Notes: generated by a model not told the origin, from the sequence alone. Shown: positions 53,781 to 62,636, counted from the first letter of the stretch. The stretch is 63,209 bases of DNA from Acidobacteriota bacterium (GCA_003225005.1 QIAN01000054.1:1-63209), one strand, 5' to 3'. Program-made: numbers and translations.

Positions 53781-56700
53781 GTGAAAGTAAATGGCCGTTT
53801 GTCAGGGAAAAGTCTGGTGTGGATTCGGGTCTTGAGTGTGGGGACAGTGCTGTTGCTGGTTGGGTACATGGTTCTCGGGCTGAGTTCTCGCCCACGACCG
53901 TCCGGTCAAAGTCCCAAGGAAGCGTCAGCGATCCCGCTCGCGGCTTTCTTCCCCACAGCGTCCCCGACAGTCGAAGCGACCCTTGGCTCAGGAGTTCCTG
54001 ACAATTCTGGGAGAAGCGCACGTGACCTCCAGGCAGCGTTCGTCAAACTGCCCATAATGTTTGAACCGAACCGTGGACAGAGCAATTCCCCTGTGAAGTT
54101 CCTGGCGCAGGGAGCCGGCTATAGCCTCTTGCTTGACGCCGAGGGCGCGGTTCTGGCTTCGCAGCCCGCACATGATTCATCGCATCCGGGCTCAGGACTC
54201 GCGTTATTGCGCATGAAGCTGGCCGGCGCAAACCGCAGCGCTTTGGTATCGGGGGAGGAACAACTTCCGGGTAAGAGCAATTACTTTATCGGCAGCGATC
54301 CGGCAAAATGGCACCGCGACATCCCGCAATTTGCCCGCGTCCGCTACCAGAAGGTTTATCCCGGAATCGATCTTGTTTTCTACGGACACCAGGGCCAACT
54401 GGAATACGATTTCCAGGTCGCGCCCGGAGCCGATCCCGCACGCCCGGAGCTGGAATTTGATGGTTCGACGAAGCTGGAGCTGGAGGGCGGAGATTTAGTC
54501 CTGCATGGCGAAGGCGACAGCGTCCGACTTCATGCTCCGCATGTTTACCAGCTACTGGGAAGTCGTGATCAATCAGTGGAAGGCCACTTCGCGCTCCGCG
54601 CCGCCAACCGCGTTGGATTTGAGGTGGGCGGCTACGATCATAGCCGCGAGTTGATCATCGACCCGATACTGACTTATTCCACTTATTTCGGCGGCAGTGG
54701 ATCGGACAACGCTTCAGTTGCGGTGGACACCGCTGGCAACATCTACCTTGTTGGCACCACTGACTCAGCCATCAACAGTTTTCCGCAACCTGCGGCTGGA
54801 TCGCCGACACAGATCGGACTAAATCCCCATATTTTCGTGACCAAGCTAAATCCACTGGGTGGAACCGGTGGCGTCGAGTACTTGACCTTCCTGGGCGGCA
54901 GCGGCGCCGACACCAGCGCGGGTATCGCAGTTGACGGCGGTGGCAACGCCTTCATCGCGGGTACCACATCTTCAACAGGCTTTCCCACCACTTCCACGGC
55001 CTACCAAACGGCGCCTGCTGCGAAAGGCTCGCAATGTACGTCGGCTTGCAGGTCAGTCTTTGTGAGCGTCCTCAATTCGGCTGGCTCAGCTCTTATTTAT
55101 TCGTCCTATCTTTCCGGCAATGGCGACGACATCGCCAGCGGTATGACGATCGACAACCGGAGCAATCTCTTCGTCACCGGAACGACCACGTCGAACGACC
55201 AGGCCAGCATCACGGTTGCTTTCCCTGCTGCTATGCCTCCGACCGCAAAGCAGCCGCCCTTCCAGGGTGCTTCGGGGGCACCGATTCAGTTTTTCGTGAG
55301 CAAAGTGAACACAGCGAGCGTCGGCGCGGCCAGTATTTCTTACTCCACATACTTCGGCGGAGAAACGCCCAGTAGTGCCATAGCTGTCGGCGGAGGAATT
55401 GCAGTCGATTCCACGGGCAATATTTACTTCACCGGCACGACGAACTTTCTCTTCACGGGCGGCGGTCGGCCCGTCGACTTCCCCATTCTCAATGCCTATC
55501 AGCCCTGTCTGGATCAGGCTCCGCCGACCACCATAGTCAATCCGGTGACATGTACCTACACCACGACCCCAACCGCCACCGATGCTTTTATCGCCAAGTT
55601 GAATCCGAATGTGGCTGCGGCGCAGCAGTTGTTGTGGTCGACTTACTTCGGTGGCAGCCTTGATGACGTTGGTACCAGTATCGCCGTGGATTCGGGAGCA
55701 AACGTTTACATTACTGGATACACAACTTCGACCGATTTCACTATTCCCACTAATACTCTCCCGTTTCAAAGTGCGAACGCAGGCGGCACAGATGCATTCG
55801 TCGCAAGACTTAACAATCCATCTTCGGGTGCCGTCAGCTCGACGTACTTTTCATATTTAGGAGGAAGCGGCGCGGATAAGGGCCTAGCGATCGCCGTGGA
55901 TACTGCGAACGGTGCGCTGCTCACGGGGTCGACTGATTCGCTTAACCTCCCAGTTACCAACGGCGCCATTCAAAGCGCCCTGGCCGGTACACAGAGTGCT
56001 TTCTTTGCCCACATCAATACCACCACTGTCACAGGGCAGACGCCTGTCGGAGAGTACGTGACCTACTTCGGCGGGAATGGCACCGACAATGGCACTTCGA
56101 TTGCTCTCGACTTGGGCCTCAACGCCTACATCGCGGGCGACACAACCTCGGCCCACTTTCCCCTGGCTGTTCCGGTGCAGAGTGCCTTCAACAGTCCTAA
56201 GGATGCCTTCGTGGCGAAGTTCGGTACGGCTGCGGTTCTGTCTGTCACCGGTACGCTGACGCTCGGATCTGGACAGAAGTACGTGAGCGCTGGCAGCCAG
56301 GCGACTTTTACCTATACGATCACGAATAACGGTCCGGATCTCGCCACCGGCATTACGTTCAGGGATGATTTGACTGGTGATCTCGCCACCTTCAGCTCCG
56401 TATCTGCATCTTCGGGGACTTGCACCCAACCGACGTCGAATAACCCTGCGGAGTGCGGCATCGCTACGCTTCAGTCCGGGTCCACGGCCACAGTAACGGT
56501 AGTCTTGACGCCGACTGCTTCGGGAGAAGGCGGTCAATTCAGTTTCAGTGGGGGCGCGGTGTCGGTTTTCTGGGGAAATCCTTTGAACATCGTTTCAGCA
56601 CCCACCGTCACCGCTCTGGCTTCCGATTTCCAGGTGACGGTTGGCCCTTCGAACCAGGTGGTGTCGGCGGGACAGACTGCCCTCTACACCGTCGCCCTGA

Positions 56701-57140
56701 CTCCACAGCCTGTGTACGGAAGCAACATATCCCTCACCTGTAGTGCAAACGTACCCAGTCAAGCCAGTTGCAACTTCACCACAAATCCCGTGATGATTCC
56801 TTCCATCAGTCCAGTCACTTCCACTCTGAATCTCACTACGACGGCCCGGCCAGTTACAACCGCCGCTGCGCCGTCACGTGGGCCGATATATGCGATTTGG
56901 CTCGGACTGCCCGGAATCGCCCTCTTGGGGATTGGTGCGGGAGAACGCAATCGTCGCGGAAAAATCCTGGCGCTGTTGCTGTGCATGCTCTTTGCCTTGC
57001 TGTTGCTTCAGCCCGCATGCTCGAGCAAGAGCACAACCACCGCCGTGGGCGGAACACCAGCGGGCACCTACACGATTACGCTTACTGCCACATCCGGTAC
57101 GGCCGCACACAACTATCCGTTTACTCTGACCGTGAATTGA
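53781..57140 (+). CDS. Giant SBBP-repeat / DUF11 surface protein
   Basis: About 1119 residues from a GTG at 53781 with GGAGG six bases before it. A membrane segment near 15-35 (VWIRVLSVGTVLLLVGYMVLGL) leads into a DUF7948-type region (about 85-290). Then come at least seven SBBP beta-propeller-like repeats (YSTYFGGSGSDNASVAVDTAGNIYLVGTT and variants), a DUF11-like domain (about 820-900, FTYTITNNGPDLATGITFRDDL), an Ig-like end, then two hydrophobic stretches around a basic GERNRRGK. The second stretch ends in LLLQPACSSK, lipobox-like, and about 35 residues remain. It is probably cell-surface or secreted. Function is unknown. Confidence 0.8.
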   Translation: MKVNGRLSGKSLVWIRVLSVGTVLLLVGYMVLGLSSRPRPSGQSPKEASAIPLAAFFPTASPTVEATLGSGVPDNSGRSARDLQAAFVKLPIMFEPNRGQSNSPVKFLAQGAGYSLLLDAEGAVLASQPAHDSSHPGSGLALLRMKLAGANRSALVSGEEQLPGKSNYFIGSDPAKWHRDIPQFARVRYQKVYPGIDLVFYGHQGQLEYDFQVAPGADPARPELEFDGSTKLELEGGDLVLHGEGDSVRLHAPHVYQLLGSRDQSVEGHFALRAANRVGFEVGGYDHSRELIIDPILTYSTYFGGSGSDNASVAVDTAGNIYLVGTTDSAINSFPQPAAGSPTQIGLNPHIFVTKLNPLGGTGGVEYLTFLGGSGADTSAGIAVDGGGNAFIAGTTSSTGFPTTSTAYQTAPAAKGSQCTSACRSVFVSVLNSAGSALIYSSYLSGNGDDIASGMTIDNRSNLFVTGTTTSNDQASITVAFPAAMPPTAKQPPFQGASGAPIQFFVSKVNTASVGAASISYSTYFGGETPSSAIAVGGGIAVDSTGNIYFTGTTNFLFTGGGRPVDFPILNAYQPCLDQAPPTTIVNPVTCTYTTTPTATDAFIAKLNPNVAAAQQLLWSTYFGGSLDDVGTSIAVDSGANVYITGYTTSTDFTIPTNTLPFQSANAGGTDAFVARLNNPSSGAVSSTYFSYLGGSGADKGLAIAVDTANGALLTGSTDSLNLPVTNGAIQSALAGTQSAFFAHINTTTVTGQTPVGEYVTYFGGNGTDNGTSIALDLGLNAYIAGDTTSAHFPLAVPVQSAFNSPKDAFVAKFGTAAVLSVTGTLTLGSGQKYVSAGSQATFTYTITNNGPDLATGITFRDDLTGDLATFSSVSASSGTCTQPTSNNPAECGIATLQSGSTATVTVVLTPTASGEGGQFSFSGGAVSVFWGNPLNIVSAPTVTALASDFQVTVGPSNQVVSAGQTALYTVALTPQPVYGSNISLTCSANVPSQASCNFTTNPVMIPSISPVTSTLNLTTTARPVTTAAAPSRGPIYAIWLGLPGIALLGIGAGERNRRGKILALLLCMLFALLLLQPACSSKSTTTAVGGTPAGTYTITLTATSGTAAHNYPFTLTVN

Positions 57141-57215
57141 GGAAACAGAAGTGCGCGGATAAGGAAAGGCGTTGCAGAAGTAAAACGAAGGCTCGATTCG
57201 CCGACTAGGTCGACT

Positions 57216-58625
57216 TCATGCGCCTGCGGAGAGCTTGTGGTGGCTCTTGGTCTCGGCGATTCCGTATTGTCGAATCTTATAGAGCAGTGCCTTGTAGCTA
57301 ATCTGCAATATCGTCGCCGCCTGCTTGCGGTTCCAATTCGTTTGTTCCAGCGCGCGTGTGATGGCCTCGGCTTCTGCCCCGTCTTTGGCATTGCGTGCCA
57401 ACGACTTTAATCCGCCAGCGCCCTTAGCGGTTTTCGATGACGCCTCGCCACTGGCGCCTCCTGTCCCGTCATTCCTGGGCTGAAGCTCACTCACAGCCAG
57501 ATTTTCATCCCCGAGGATCAGATAGCGCTTCAGAAAATTATTCAACTCGCGAAGATTTCCGGGCCAGGGATGGTCTTGGCATGCCTGCAGCAGCGACGGT
57601 GACAGGGGTAACGGAGGCCGCGCGTACCGCTCCGCCATGCGGCTCATGAACTGCTTCAGGAGAATTGGAATTTCTTCCTTACGTTCCCGCAGCGGCGGCA
57701 GATGGAGTGTGAAGGCGTTGAGACGATAATAAAGATCCTCGCGCAGCCGTTTTGTGGCCAATGCCTCGGGGATGTCGATATTGGTCGCCGCCAGGATGCG
57801 CACGTCGGACTTGACCACTGAGCGGCTGCCCAGGCGCGAGAATTGTCCATCCTGCAACACGTGCAGGAGCTTTGCCTGAAGCTGCGGCGGCATCTCCCCA
57901 ATTTCATCGAGCAGGATCGTGCCTTTGTTGCAGATCTCAAACTTTCCCGGCTTGGCGTGCGTGGCACCGGTGAAAGCGCCCTGTTCATAGCCGAACAACT
58001 CGCTTTCCAGCAGGTCGGCGGGAACGGCGGCACAATTTACTTTCAGGAAAGTGCGATGAGCGCGCGGCGAGAGCTTGTGGACGAGCCGCGCCAGAACTTC
58101 TTTCCCGGTTCCGCTTTCGCCGAGCAGCAGCACCGGAATGTCAACGTTGGCCACAAGTGCGGCCTGCGAACGTATCTTCCGCATGGCCGGACTGGCGGCG
58201 ATGAAGAACACATCCTCACCGACTTCTTCGACCTCGCCGGTAAAGGCTTGTTTTCCCTGACCCAGGCATTGGTCGATGACCGCGTCGAGTTCTGCTTTCT
58301 GGAACGGCTTGGTCAAATAGTCGTGGGCGCCCAGGCGCATGGCCTGTACCACCTTGCGCGCGTCGTTTACGCACGACAACATCACAACTTTTATGCCGGG
58401 TTTCATCCGGCGCAGCCGCTCCAGGGTTTCCAGGCCATCGATGCCAGGCATGAGCACGTCGAGCAGCACGAGATCCGGCACCATTCCCTTCTCCACGTGC
58501 TGCAGAGCCTCTTCACCGGTCGAGGCGGTTTCGACTTTGTAGTCGTCCACTTCTAGCAGCGTGCGGATATAACGAAGCATTCCGGGTTCGTCATCCACTA
58601 ACAAGATCTTCGCTGGTTCGCTCAT
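57216..58625 (-). CDS. NtrC-family sigma-54 response regulator
   Basis: A 469-residue regulator. Receiver domain: phospho-acceptor D56 in LVLLDVLMPG, acidic pocket DDE at 11-13, KPF near 103. The sigma-54 AAA+ domain follows with GESGTGKEVLARLVHKLS (Walker A), ELFGYEQGAFTGATHAKPG (GAFTGA loop that touches sigma-54) and GTILLDEIGEMP (Walker B). The C-terminus is a Fis-type helix-turn-helix (TNWNRKQAATILQISYKALLYKIR). It is overlapped by the histidine-kinase gene in a single transcript (ATGA), so this is its partner. It probably activates the GG-N10-GC promoters found nearby, though the direct target is inferred. Confidence 0.93.
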   Translation of the reverse strand: MSEPAKILLVDDEPGMLRYIRTLLEVDDYKVETASTGEEALQHVEKGMVPDLVLLDVLMPGIDGLETLERLRRMKPGIKVVMLSCVNDARKVVQAMRLGAHDYLTKPFQKAELDAVIDQCLGQGKQAFTGEVEEVGEDVFFIAASPAMRKIRSQAALVANVDIPVLLLGESGTGKEVLARLVHKLSPRAHRTFLKVNCAAVPADLLESELFGYEQGAFTGATHAKPGKFEICNKGTILLDEIGEMPPQLQAKLLHVLQDGQFSRLGSRSVVKSDVRILAATNIDIPEALATKRLREDLYYRLNAFTLHLPPLRERKEEIPILLKQFMSRMAERYARPPLPLSPSLLQACQDHPWPGNLRELNNFLKRYLILGDENLAVSELQPRNDGTGGASGEASSKTAKGAGGLKSLARNAKDGAEAEAITRALEQTNWNRKQAATILQISYKALLYKIRQYGIAETKSHHKLSAGA

Positions 58626-59560
58626 CGGTTCTTTCCTTTGCCGGCAGCAGCTGCTGCGGGTGGCTGGAAGGGAACGAGGAAAGAAAACTTACAGCCGGCA
58701 CCGGGATCACTTTCTACCCAGATCTTTCCGCCCATAGCATTTACTAACCGCCGCGCGATGGCCAATCCTAATCCCATGCCTTCCTGGCTTTCGTTTCCGG
58801 GAAGACGGAAAAAATCATCGAAGACTTCCAAATGAAATTCGGGCGAAATTCCCGGGCCCGTATCCGACACGCTCACTTTCACCGAGTTGGGATGAGCGAG
58901 GTTCTGCCGGCGACGCTCTTCCGATGCCGCAGGCTGGCTGCCGGTGCGCCGGTCCCACATGTGCGGTTCCGCGTGCAACCACACGGTTCCTCCGGGCTGC
59001 GTGAATTTGAAAGAATTTTCCAGCAGGTTTGAGATTACACGTTCCAACTTCGGAGAATCAAAAGGGAAGACCGGAAGCTTGTCATTTGCCAGGAAATAAA
59101 GAGCCAATGTCCTTTGTTGAAAGCGATTCGACCATAGACGGCAAACCTCGGACAGGCACTGATTCGCATCTCCGGTTTCAAATTGCATTTTCAGGCCGCC
59201 GGTTTCGAGCACGCTGTAGGTGAGAAAGTCCTGAATGAACTGTTGCAAACGGGTGCCGCTTGTCTGCATGTCACGCAAAACGTCGCGCTGGCGATCGCTG
59301 AGAGGCCCCAGCCTCTCACTTTGCAGCAACTCCACATAACCGTTCAGAATGGAAAGAGGAGTTTTCAGATCATGCGCGGCCGACGCCAGAGCGTTCGTCG
59401 TCCGCTGAAAGCGCTCGCGCAATTCCGTGTACTCCTGCAGTAGATCCGCTGGATTAGGGACATCGGAGTCCGACCCCGATGTTTGACCGGAGTCTGTCTC
59501 CCGGGGGTTAGAGGCTCGCGTCGATTCAGAAAGACACGTGTTCTTCGCAGTTGCCATCAT
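58622..59560 (-). CDS. Histidine kinase, partner of the sigma-54 regulator
   Basis: About 312 residues from the ATG at 59560. The H-box is ASAAHDLKTPLSILNGYVELLQ, followed by the dimerisation helix, the N-box ERVISNLLENSFKFTQPGG, G1 VSVSDTGPGISPEF, and G2 GLGLAIARRLVNAMGG. No transmembrane segment or sensor domain is present in this frame; an upstream in-frame extension to 59716 has a hydrophobic run but no good start. It may sense a cytoplasmic signal or pair with another protein. Its stop overlaps the regulator start. Confidence 0.9.
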   Translation of the reverse strand: MMATAKNTCLSESTRASNPRETDSGQTSGSDSDVPNPADLLQEYTELRERFQRTTNALASAAHDLKTPLSILNGYVELLQSERLGPLSDRQRDVLRDMQTSGTRLQQFIQDFLTYSVLETGGLKMQFETGDANQCLSEVCRLWSNRFQQRTLALYFLANDKLPVFPFDSPKLERVISNLLENSFKFTQPGGTVWLHAEPHMWDRRTGSQPAASEERRRQNLAHPNSVKVSVSDTGPGISPEFHLEVFDDFFRLPGNESQEGMGLGLAIARRLVNAMGGKIWVESDPGAGCKFSFLVPFQPPAAAAAGKGKNR

Positions 59561-59909
59561 GGGGACCAGCGGTTGACACGGGGAGGGAAAATCCGCATTC
59601 AACCCGCAGGAAGAATGCTGTTTTTCAATGGTATGGGAGTGCTTTTTGCTTGTCAATGAAAAATACAATCCAATTACCCAAGAAAGGCAAAACCTTGCAC
59701 TCTCAAGCGGATCCAACCTTCAATGGGTGGATGCCAAAGGCTGACGGTGGCGGTACGATCTAAAACGGGAACCGCCCCTGCATTGCAGGTTTGACGGTCT
59801 GAGTTGGCCGGTTTCGCCTGGCTTCGTGCCTGTTGTACCAGACTTGTTACCAGATTTGGCCCCTGAGATGCTGGAAACAGGGGTTAAAAACGGCACGGGA
59901 GGGGCCTGC
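59561..59909. other. Spacer between divergent kinase and PilZ genes
   Basis: This 349-bp spacer contains a direct repeat TTGT(T)ACCAGA at 59833 and 59845, and a GG-N10-GC promoter at 59857-59872 on the plus strand. It also holds runs of A/T that may serve the kinase promoter on the minus strand. No sigma-54-type box on the minus strand was found. No gene is seen. Confidence 0.5.
59857..59872 (+). promoter_or_regulatory. Sigma-54-type promoter before the PilZ gene
   Basis: TGGCCCCTGAGATGCT gives GG-N10-GC spacing (GG 59858-59859, GC 59870-59871), matching TGGC at -24 and TGC at -12. Predicted start near 59883, with GGAGG 15 bp further and a GTG at 59910. A direct repeat TTGT(T)ACCAGA lies just upstream at 59833-59855. 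Confidence 0.5.
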
Positions 59910-60290
59910 GTGATCGAGAGGAGACCGGAAACCGAGAGGCGGAAATGGAGCCGACTGCCTTTGGCGATCCCCGTTTTCGTTCGCAGCCGCGATGAAAAGG
60001 GCAGAGAATTCCTCGAATTCGCTACCGCTCTCAATATCAGTGCCGGGGGGATGCTGGTGGCAGTCAAGCGCGCTCTGGCATTATCGGCGCAGGTTTCGCT
60101 TGAAATCCCTAGCGCACCTCTGGCGACATTGGCCGGACTTCCTCGGGCCTCGCGTAACATGCGCGCCAAGATGTTGCGCATGAGTCACACCGAGGGTTAC
60201 CACCTTTTGGGCCTAAAGTTCTCCCGTCCCTTACTGAATCATCGGGTCACACCCACGGTCCGCGAGCGGAAGGTTGTTTCTGGTGTGTGA
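59910..60290 (+). CDS. PilZ-domain protein
   Basis: About 126 residues from the GTG at 59910, seven bases after GGAGG; an upstream GTG at 59826 is in the promoter region and is not used. The domain begins with ERRPETERRKWSRLPLAIPVFVRS and continues with FEFATALNISAGGMLVAVKRALALSAQVSLEIPS. The RxxxR (ERRKWSRLP) and NISAGG motifs match the c-di-GMP binding PilZ pattern. It may link c-di-GMP to the sigma-54 module around it. A sigma-54-type promoter precedes it. It is the first of three plus-strand genes with such boxes. Confidence 0.85.
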   Translation: MIERRPETERRKWSRLPLAIPVFVRSRDEKGREFLEFATALNISAGGMLVAVKRALALSAQVSLEIPSAPLATLAGLPRASRNMRAKMLRMSHTEGYHLLGLKFSRPLLNHRVTPTVRERKVVSGV

Positions 60291-60440
60291 AAATCTTTTC
60301 CTACTTCACCGTCATGTTCCTAGCTAAGAGCCGACCAACGCAAGGAGTTACCCGTTTCGATTCCCTCGAGCCTTTGGTAAGTTGCTATTCTTCAATGACA
60401 TAAGTTAATTTTAGAGGGCCTCCTCATCACCCTCTGGGTT

Positions 60441-60456
60441 TGGTTCTCAGGGTGCA
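60441..60456 (+). promoter_or_regulatory. Sigma-54-type promoter before the receiver-less activator
   Basis: TTTGGTTCTCAGGGTGCA has GG (60442-60443) and GC (60454-60455) ten bases apart. It shares TTTGGTNNNNAGGGTGC with the PEP-CTERM promoter at 61739. An inverted repeat AGAGGG/CCCTCT (60413-60435) lies directly upstream. The predicted start at about 60467 leaves only a short leader before the ATG at 60475; the ATG at 60493 may be the true start. Confidence 0.5.
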
Positions 60457-60474
60457 CTCGACTATAGGCGTAGG

Positions 60475-61560
60475 ATGTCGCAGGCAAAGTGTATGAGCAT
60501 CACAACTACTGTCAACCCGCTGATTCAGCCGCTGGGGGAGATGCCTCCAGACGAGGTGGTCTTCGGCCGGACGGAGGCGATGCAGGCGGTTCGTGACCGA
60601 CTGAGCAAGCTCGCAGGGGCCAACGTCCCGGTGCTGATCCAGGGAGAGAGCGGCACGGGTAAGGACATCATCGCACGCATGATTCACGCCAATTCTCCAT
60701 GGCGGACCGGCCCCTGGGTGAAGGTAAACTGCCCGGCCATCCCCGGGACCTTGCTCGAAAGTGAACTCTTTGGTTATGAAAAGGGAGCTTTCACGGGAGC
60801 CTACGGCACCAAACCGGGCCGGGTCGAAATGGCCCACCGGGGAACTCTGTTTCTGGATGAGATTTCTGAACTTGACTTGGGTCTGCAATCCAAGCTGTTG
60901 CAGTTGTTGCAGGATGGCCAGTTTTGCCGCATAGGGGCGCAGGAGGACAAGAAAGTTGAGGTCCGCGTAGTTTGCGCCACCAATCGAAAGCTGGAACAGG
61001 AGATTGAAAGCGGTACTTTTCGGGCGGATTTGTTCTATCGCATCAACGTGGTGAACTTGCACATGCCTGCATTGCGTGAGCGCGCTTCCGATATTCCCGA
61101 CCTAGTCGACTATTTTCTTAACTACTATAACCGCAAATATAATTCTCGCGCTATGCCGATCTCCGACGAATTGATGGCCAGACTGGGCAAATACCACTGG
61201 CCGGGGAATGTGCGCGAGCTGGAGAATCTGATCAAACGCTACGTGATCCTGGGCGACGAAGAGGTCATTTCCAGCGATCTGGCCCCGCGCGAAACGGATT
61301 TCTTCAACGCCGAAATACCTATCGACGGACAGATCTCCCTGAAGAAATTAACTCGGCAGGCAGTACGTGAACTCGAGCGCAAAGTTATTCTCAAGGTACT
61401 GCAGGCCCATCATTGGAACCGTAAGCAGTCAGCGCGCGCTCTTAGCATCAGCTACCGGGCGCTGCTTTACAAGATACGCGATGCCGGTCTGCCTTCTAAC
61501 AGGTCCGTCCGCAGAGGCACGGCTGAGAGTGTTGAGAATCGCCGCATCGCGGCCGACTAA
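60475..61560 (+). CDS. Receiver-less sigma-54 activator (bEBP)
   Basis: A 361-residue AAA+ activator with no N-terminal receiver or other sensor domain, only about 28 residues before the AAA+ core. Walker A is GESGTGKDIIARMI, the sigma-54 contact loop is ELFGYEKGAFTGAYGT, Walker B is GTLFLDEISELD, and the Fis-type helix-turn-helix is HHWNRKQSARALSISYRALLYKIR. Its end is clearly similar to that of the regulator at 57216 (WNRKQ...ISY.ALLYKIR), so they are paralogues. Activity of receiver-less members is often controlled by a partner or is constitutive. It may autoactivate via the box at 60441. Confidence 0.9.
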   Translation: MSQAKCMSITTTVNPLIQPLGEMPPDEVVFGRTEAMQAVRDRLSKLAGANVPVLIQGESGTGKDIIARMIHANSPWRTGPWVKVNCPAIPGTLLESELFGYEKGAFTGAYGTKPGRVEMAHRGTLFLDEISELDLGLQSKLLQLLQDGQFCRIGAQEDKKVEVRVVCATNRKLEQEIESGTFRADLFYRINVVNLHMPALRERASDIPDLVDYFLNYYNRKYNSRAMPISDELMARLGKYHWPGNVRELENLIKRYVILGDEEVISSDLAPRETDFFNAEIPIDGQISLKKLTRQAVRELERKVILKVLQAHHWNRKQSARALSISYRALLYKIRDAGLPSNRSVRRGTAESVENRRIAAD

Positions 61561-61703
61561 CCTAACAACTGCTGGCGCCTCAATCCTGAAGAACTCAAGC
61601 CAGAATATCCTGCCCGCAATCGACTAATCGCCATGGAACTTACTTATCCTAGGCAAACATTTGCGCCCTACCCACTTTTCGATTACAGAAGACCACGTAA
61701 CCG

Positions 61704-61720
61704 CTTGATTCTAAATCAAG
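61704..61720. promoter_or_regulatory. 17-bp palindrome upstream of the PEP-CTERM promoter
   Basis: CTTGATT-CTA-AATCAAG is a perfect inverted repeat with seven-base arms. It ends 18 bp before the TGG of the sigma-54-type box. It is a candidate upstream activator site for a Fis-type bEBP, though usual sites lie further away. Confidence 0.5.
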
Positions 61721-61738
61721 ATACGCCGACGCTGGTTT

Positions 61739-61754
61739 TGGTAGATAGGGTGCT
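61739..61754 (+). promoter_or_regulatory. Sigma-54-type promoter before the PEP-CTERM gene
   Basis: TTTTGGTAGATAGGGTGCTT has GG (61740-61741) and GC (61752-61753) ten bases apart. The predicted start is near 61765, giving a leader of about 100 nt. TTTGGTNNNNAGGGTGC is shared with the box at 60441. Confidence 0.55.
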
Positions 61755-61863
61755 TAGTTCTAGACGAGTGCCTTATGTGGCTCCTTCCCCAACGTGCGCG
61801 CCACGAAAGTCTTTTCTGAGACCAAGGGCGATTTGGAACCATTCCTAGGAGGCGGCAAAAGTT

Positions 61864-62475
61864 ATGAAGAGAGTACTTTGGCTGACCGTTTTGGCACTGG
61901 CCCTGCCACTGACGGCCTTTGCGGATAGCGTTGATTTCACGAATAGCGGCGGCATTCTGGCGGGGTCCAGCAATGGCCTCAGTCTGACCGGCTCTGCCTT
62001 GATCGCCGTAAAGGGACTAAACGGGTTGGGGCTCGTCACAGGCAACCACCTGGGCAGCCTCAGCTTCAGCACCGGTGCGCTGATGGCCGGCGGATCGCTG
62101 CAGATGGGCGGTACATTTGCGGCGGGCGGTTCGTTCACAATTAGCGGTAACGGTAGCAGTGGCATCCCGAATGGCACAATCTTCTCGGGTACCTTCAGCG
62201 GCCCTGCTACTTGGACTCTGGTGACTCTGGCGAACGGAACTCATAACTACACTCTAACGGGTGCAGTAGCAGGTTCTCTCAACGGTAATTTCTTCACCAA
62301 TGGAGTGACCGTGCAACTAACGATCAATACTGGCCGTGGTTTTTTCAATGGTCGAACCCACATTTCGAGCGGTGACACGAGCGTCGTCGTTCCCGAACCG
62401 GGTTCATTGAGCCTCCTCGGGACCGGCTTGCTCGGTTTAGCCGGCGTCATTCGGCGCAGGCTCAAAGTCAGCTAG
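61864..62475 (+). CDS. PEP-CTERM sorting-signal protein
   Basis: A 203-residue exported protein. A signal peptide (MKRVLWLTVLALALPLTAFA) starts it and the C-terminus is VVPEPGSLSLLGTGLLGLAG then VIRRRLKVS. That is PEP motif, membrane helix and basic tail, the sorting signal removed by an exosortase. The mature chain is Gly/Ser/Thr/Asn-rich with short beta repeats (SGGILAGSSNGLSLTGSALI, GGSLQMGGTFAAGGSFTISG). It is likely a secreted or matrix protein; its exact role is unknown. No exosortase lies in the window. AGGAGG is in front of the ATG. Confidence 0.93.
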   Translation: MKRVLWLTVLALALPLTAFADSVDFTNSGGILAGSSNGLSLTGSALIAVKGLNGLGLVTGNHLGSLSFSTGALMAGGSLQMGGTFAAGGSFTISGNGSSGIPNGTIFSGTFSGPATWTLVTLANGTHNYTLTGAVAGSLNGNFFTNGVTVQLTINTGRGFFNGRTHISSGDTSVVVPEPGSLSLLGTGLLGLAGVIRRRLKVS

Positions 62476-62494
62476 GCTGTTCCCAATCTCCGCC

Positions 62495-62528
62495 AAAAAC
62501 CCGTCGCAACCCGGCGGGTTTTTTTTCT
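62495..62528 (+). terminator. Rho-independent terminator after the PEP-CTERM gene
   Basis: AAAACCCGTCG and CGGCGGGTTTT form a stem of eleven pairs (one G-T) around a CAACC loop, running into TTTTTTTTC. It begins 20 bp after the stop codon. Confidence 0.85.
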
Positions 62529-62636
62529 TGTGCGAAATCGCATCGCGGTGCATAGCTGCTCGGAACTCGGAACTCATGCAAGGCTCCCTAGCAAATCACC
62601 GGTAAGGTCCGCCACTCTAGCTCTCCTGAAACGGAT

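Larger units (their letters stand above)
61561..61863. other. Regulatory spacer before the PEP-CTERM gene
   Basis: The 303-bp spacer holds the 17-bp palindrome at 61704, the GG-N10-GC box at 61739 and AGGAGG about nine bases before the ATG at 61864. No gene is seen. Confidence 0.6.
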
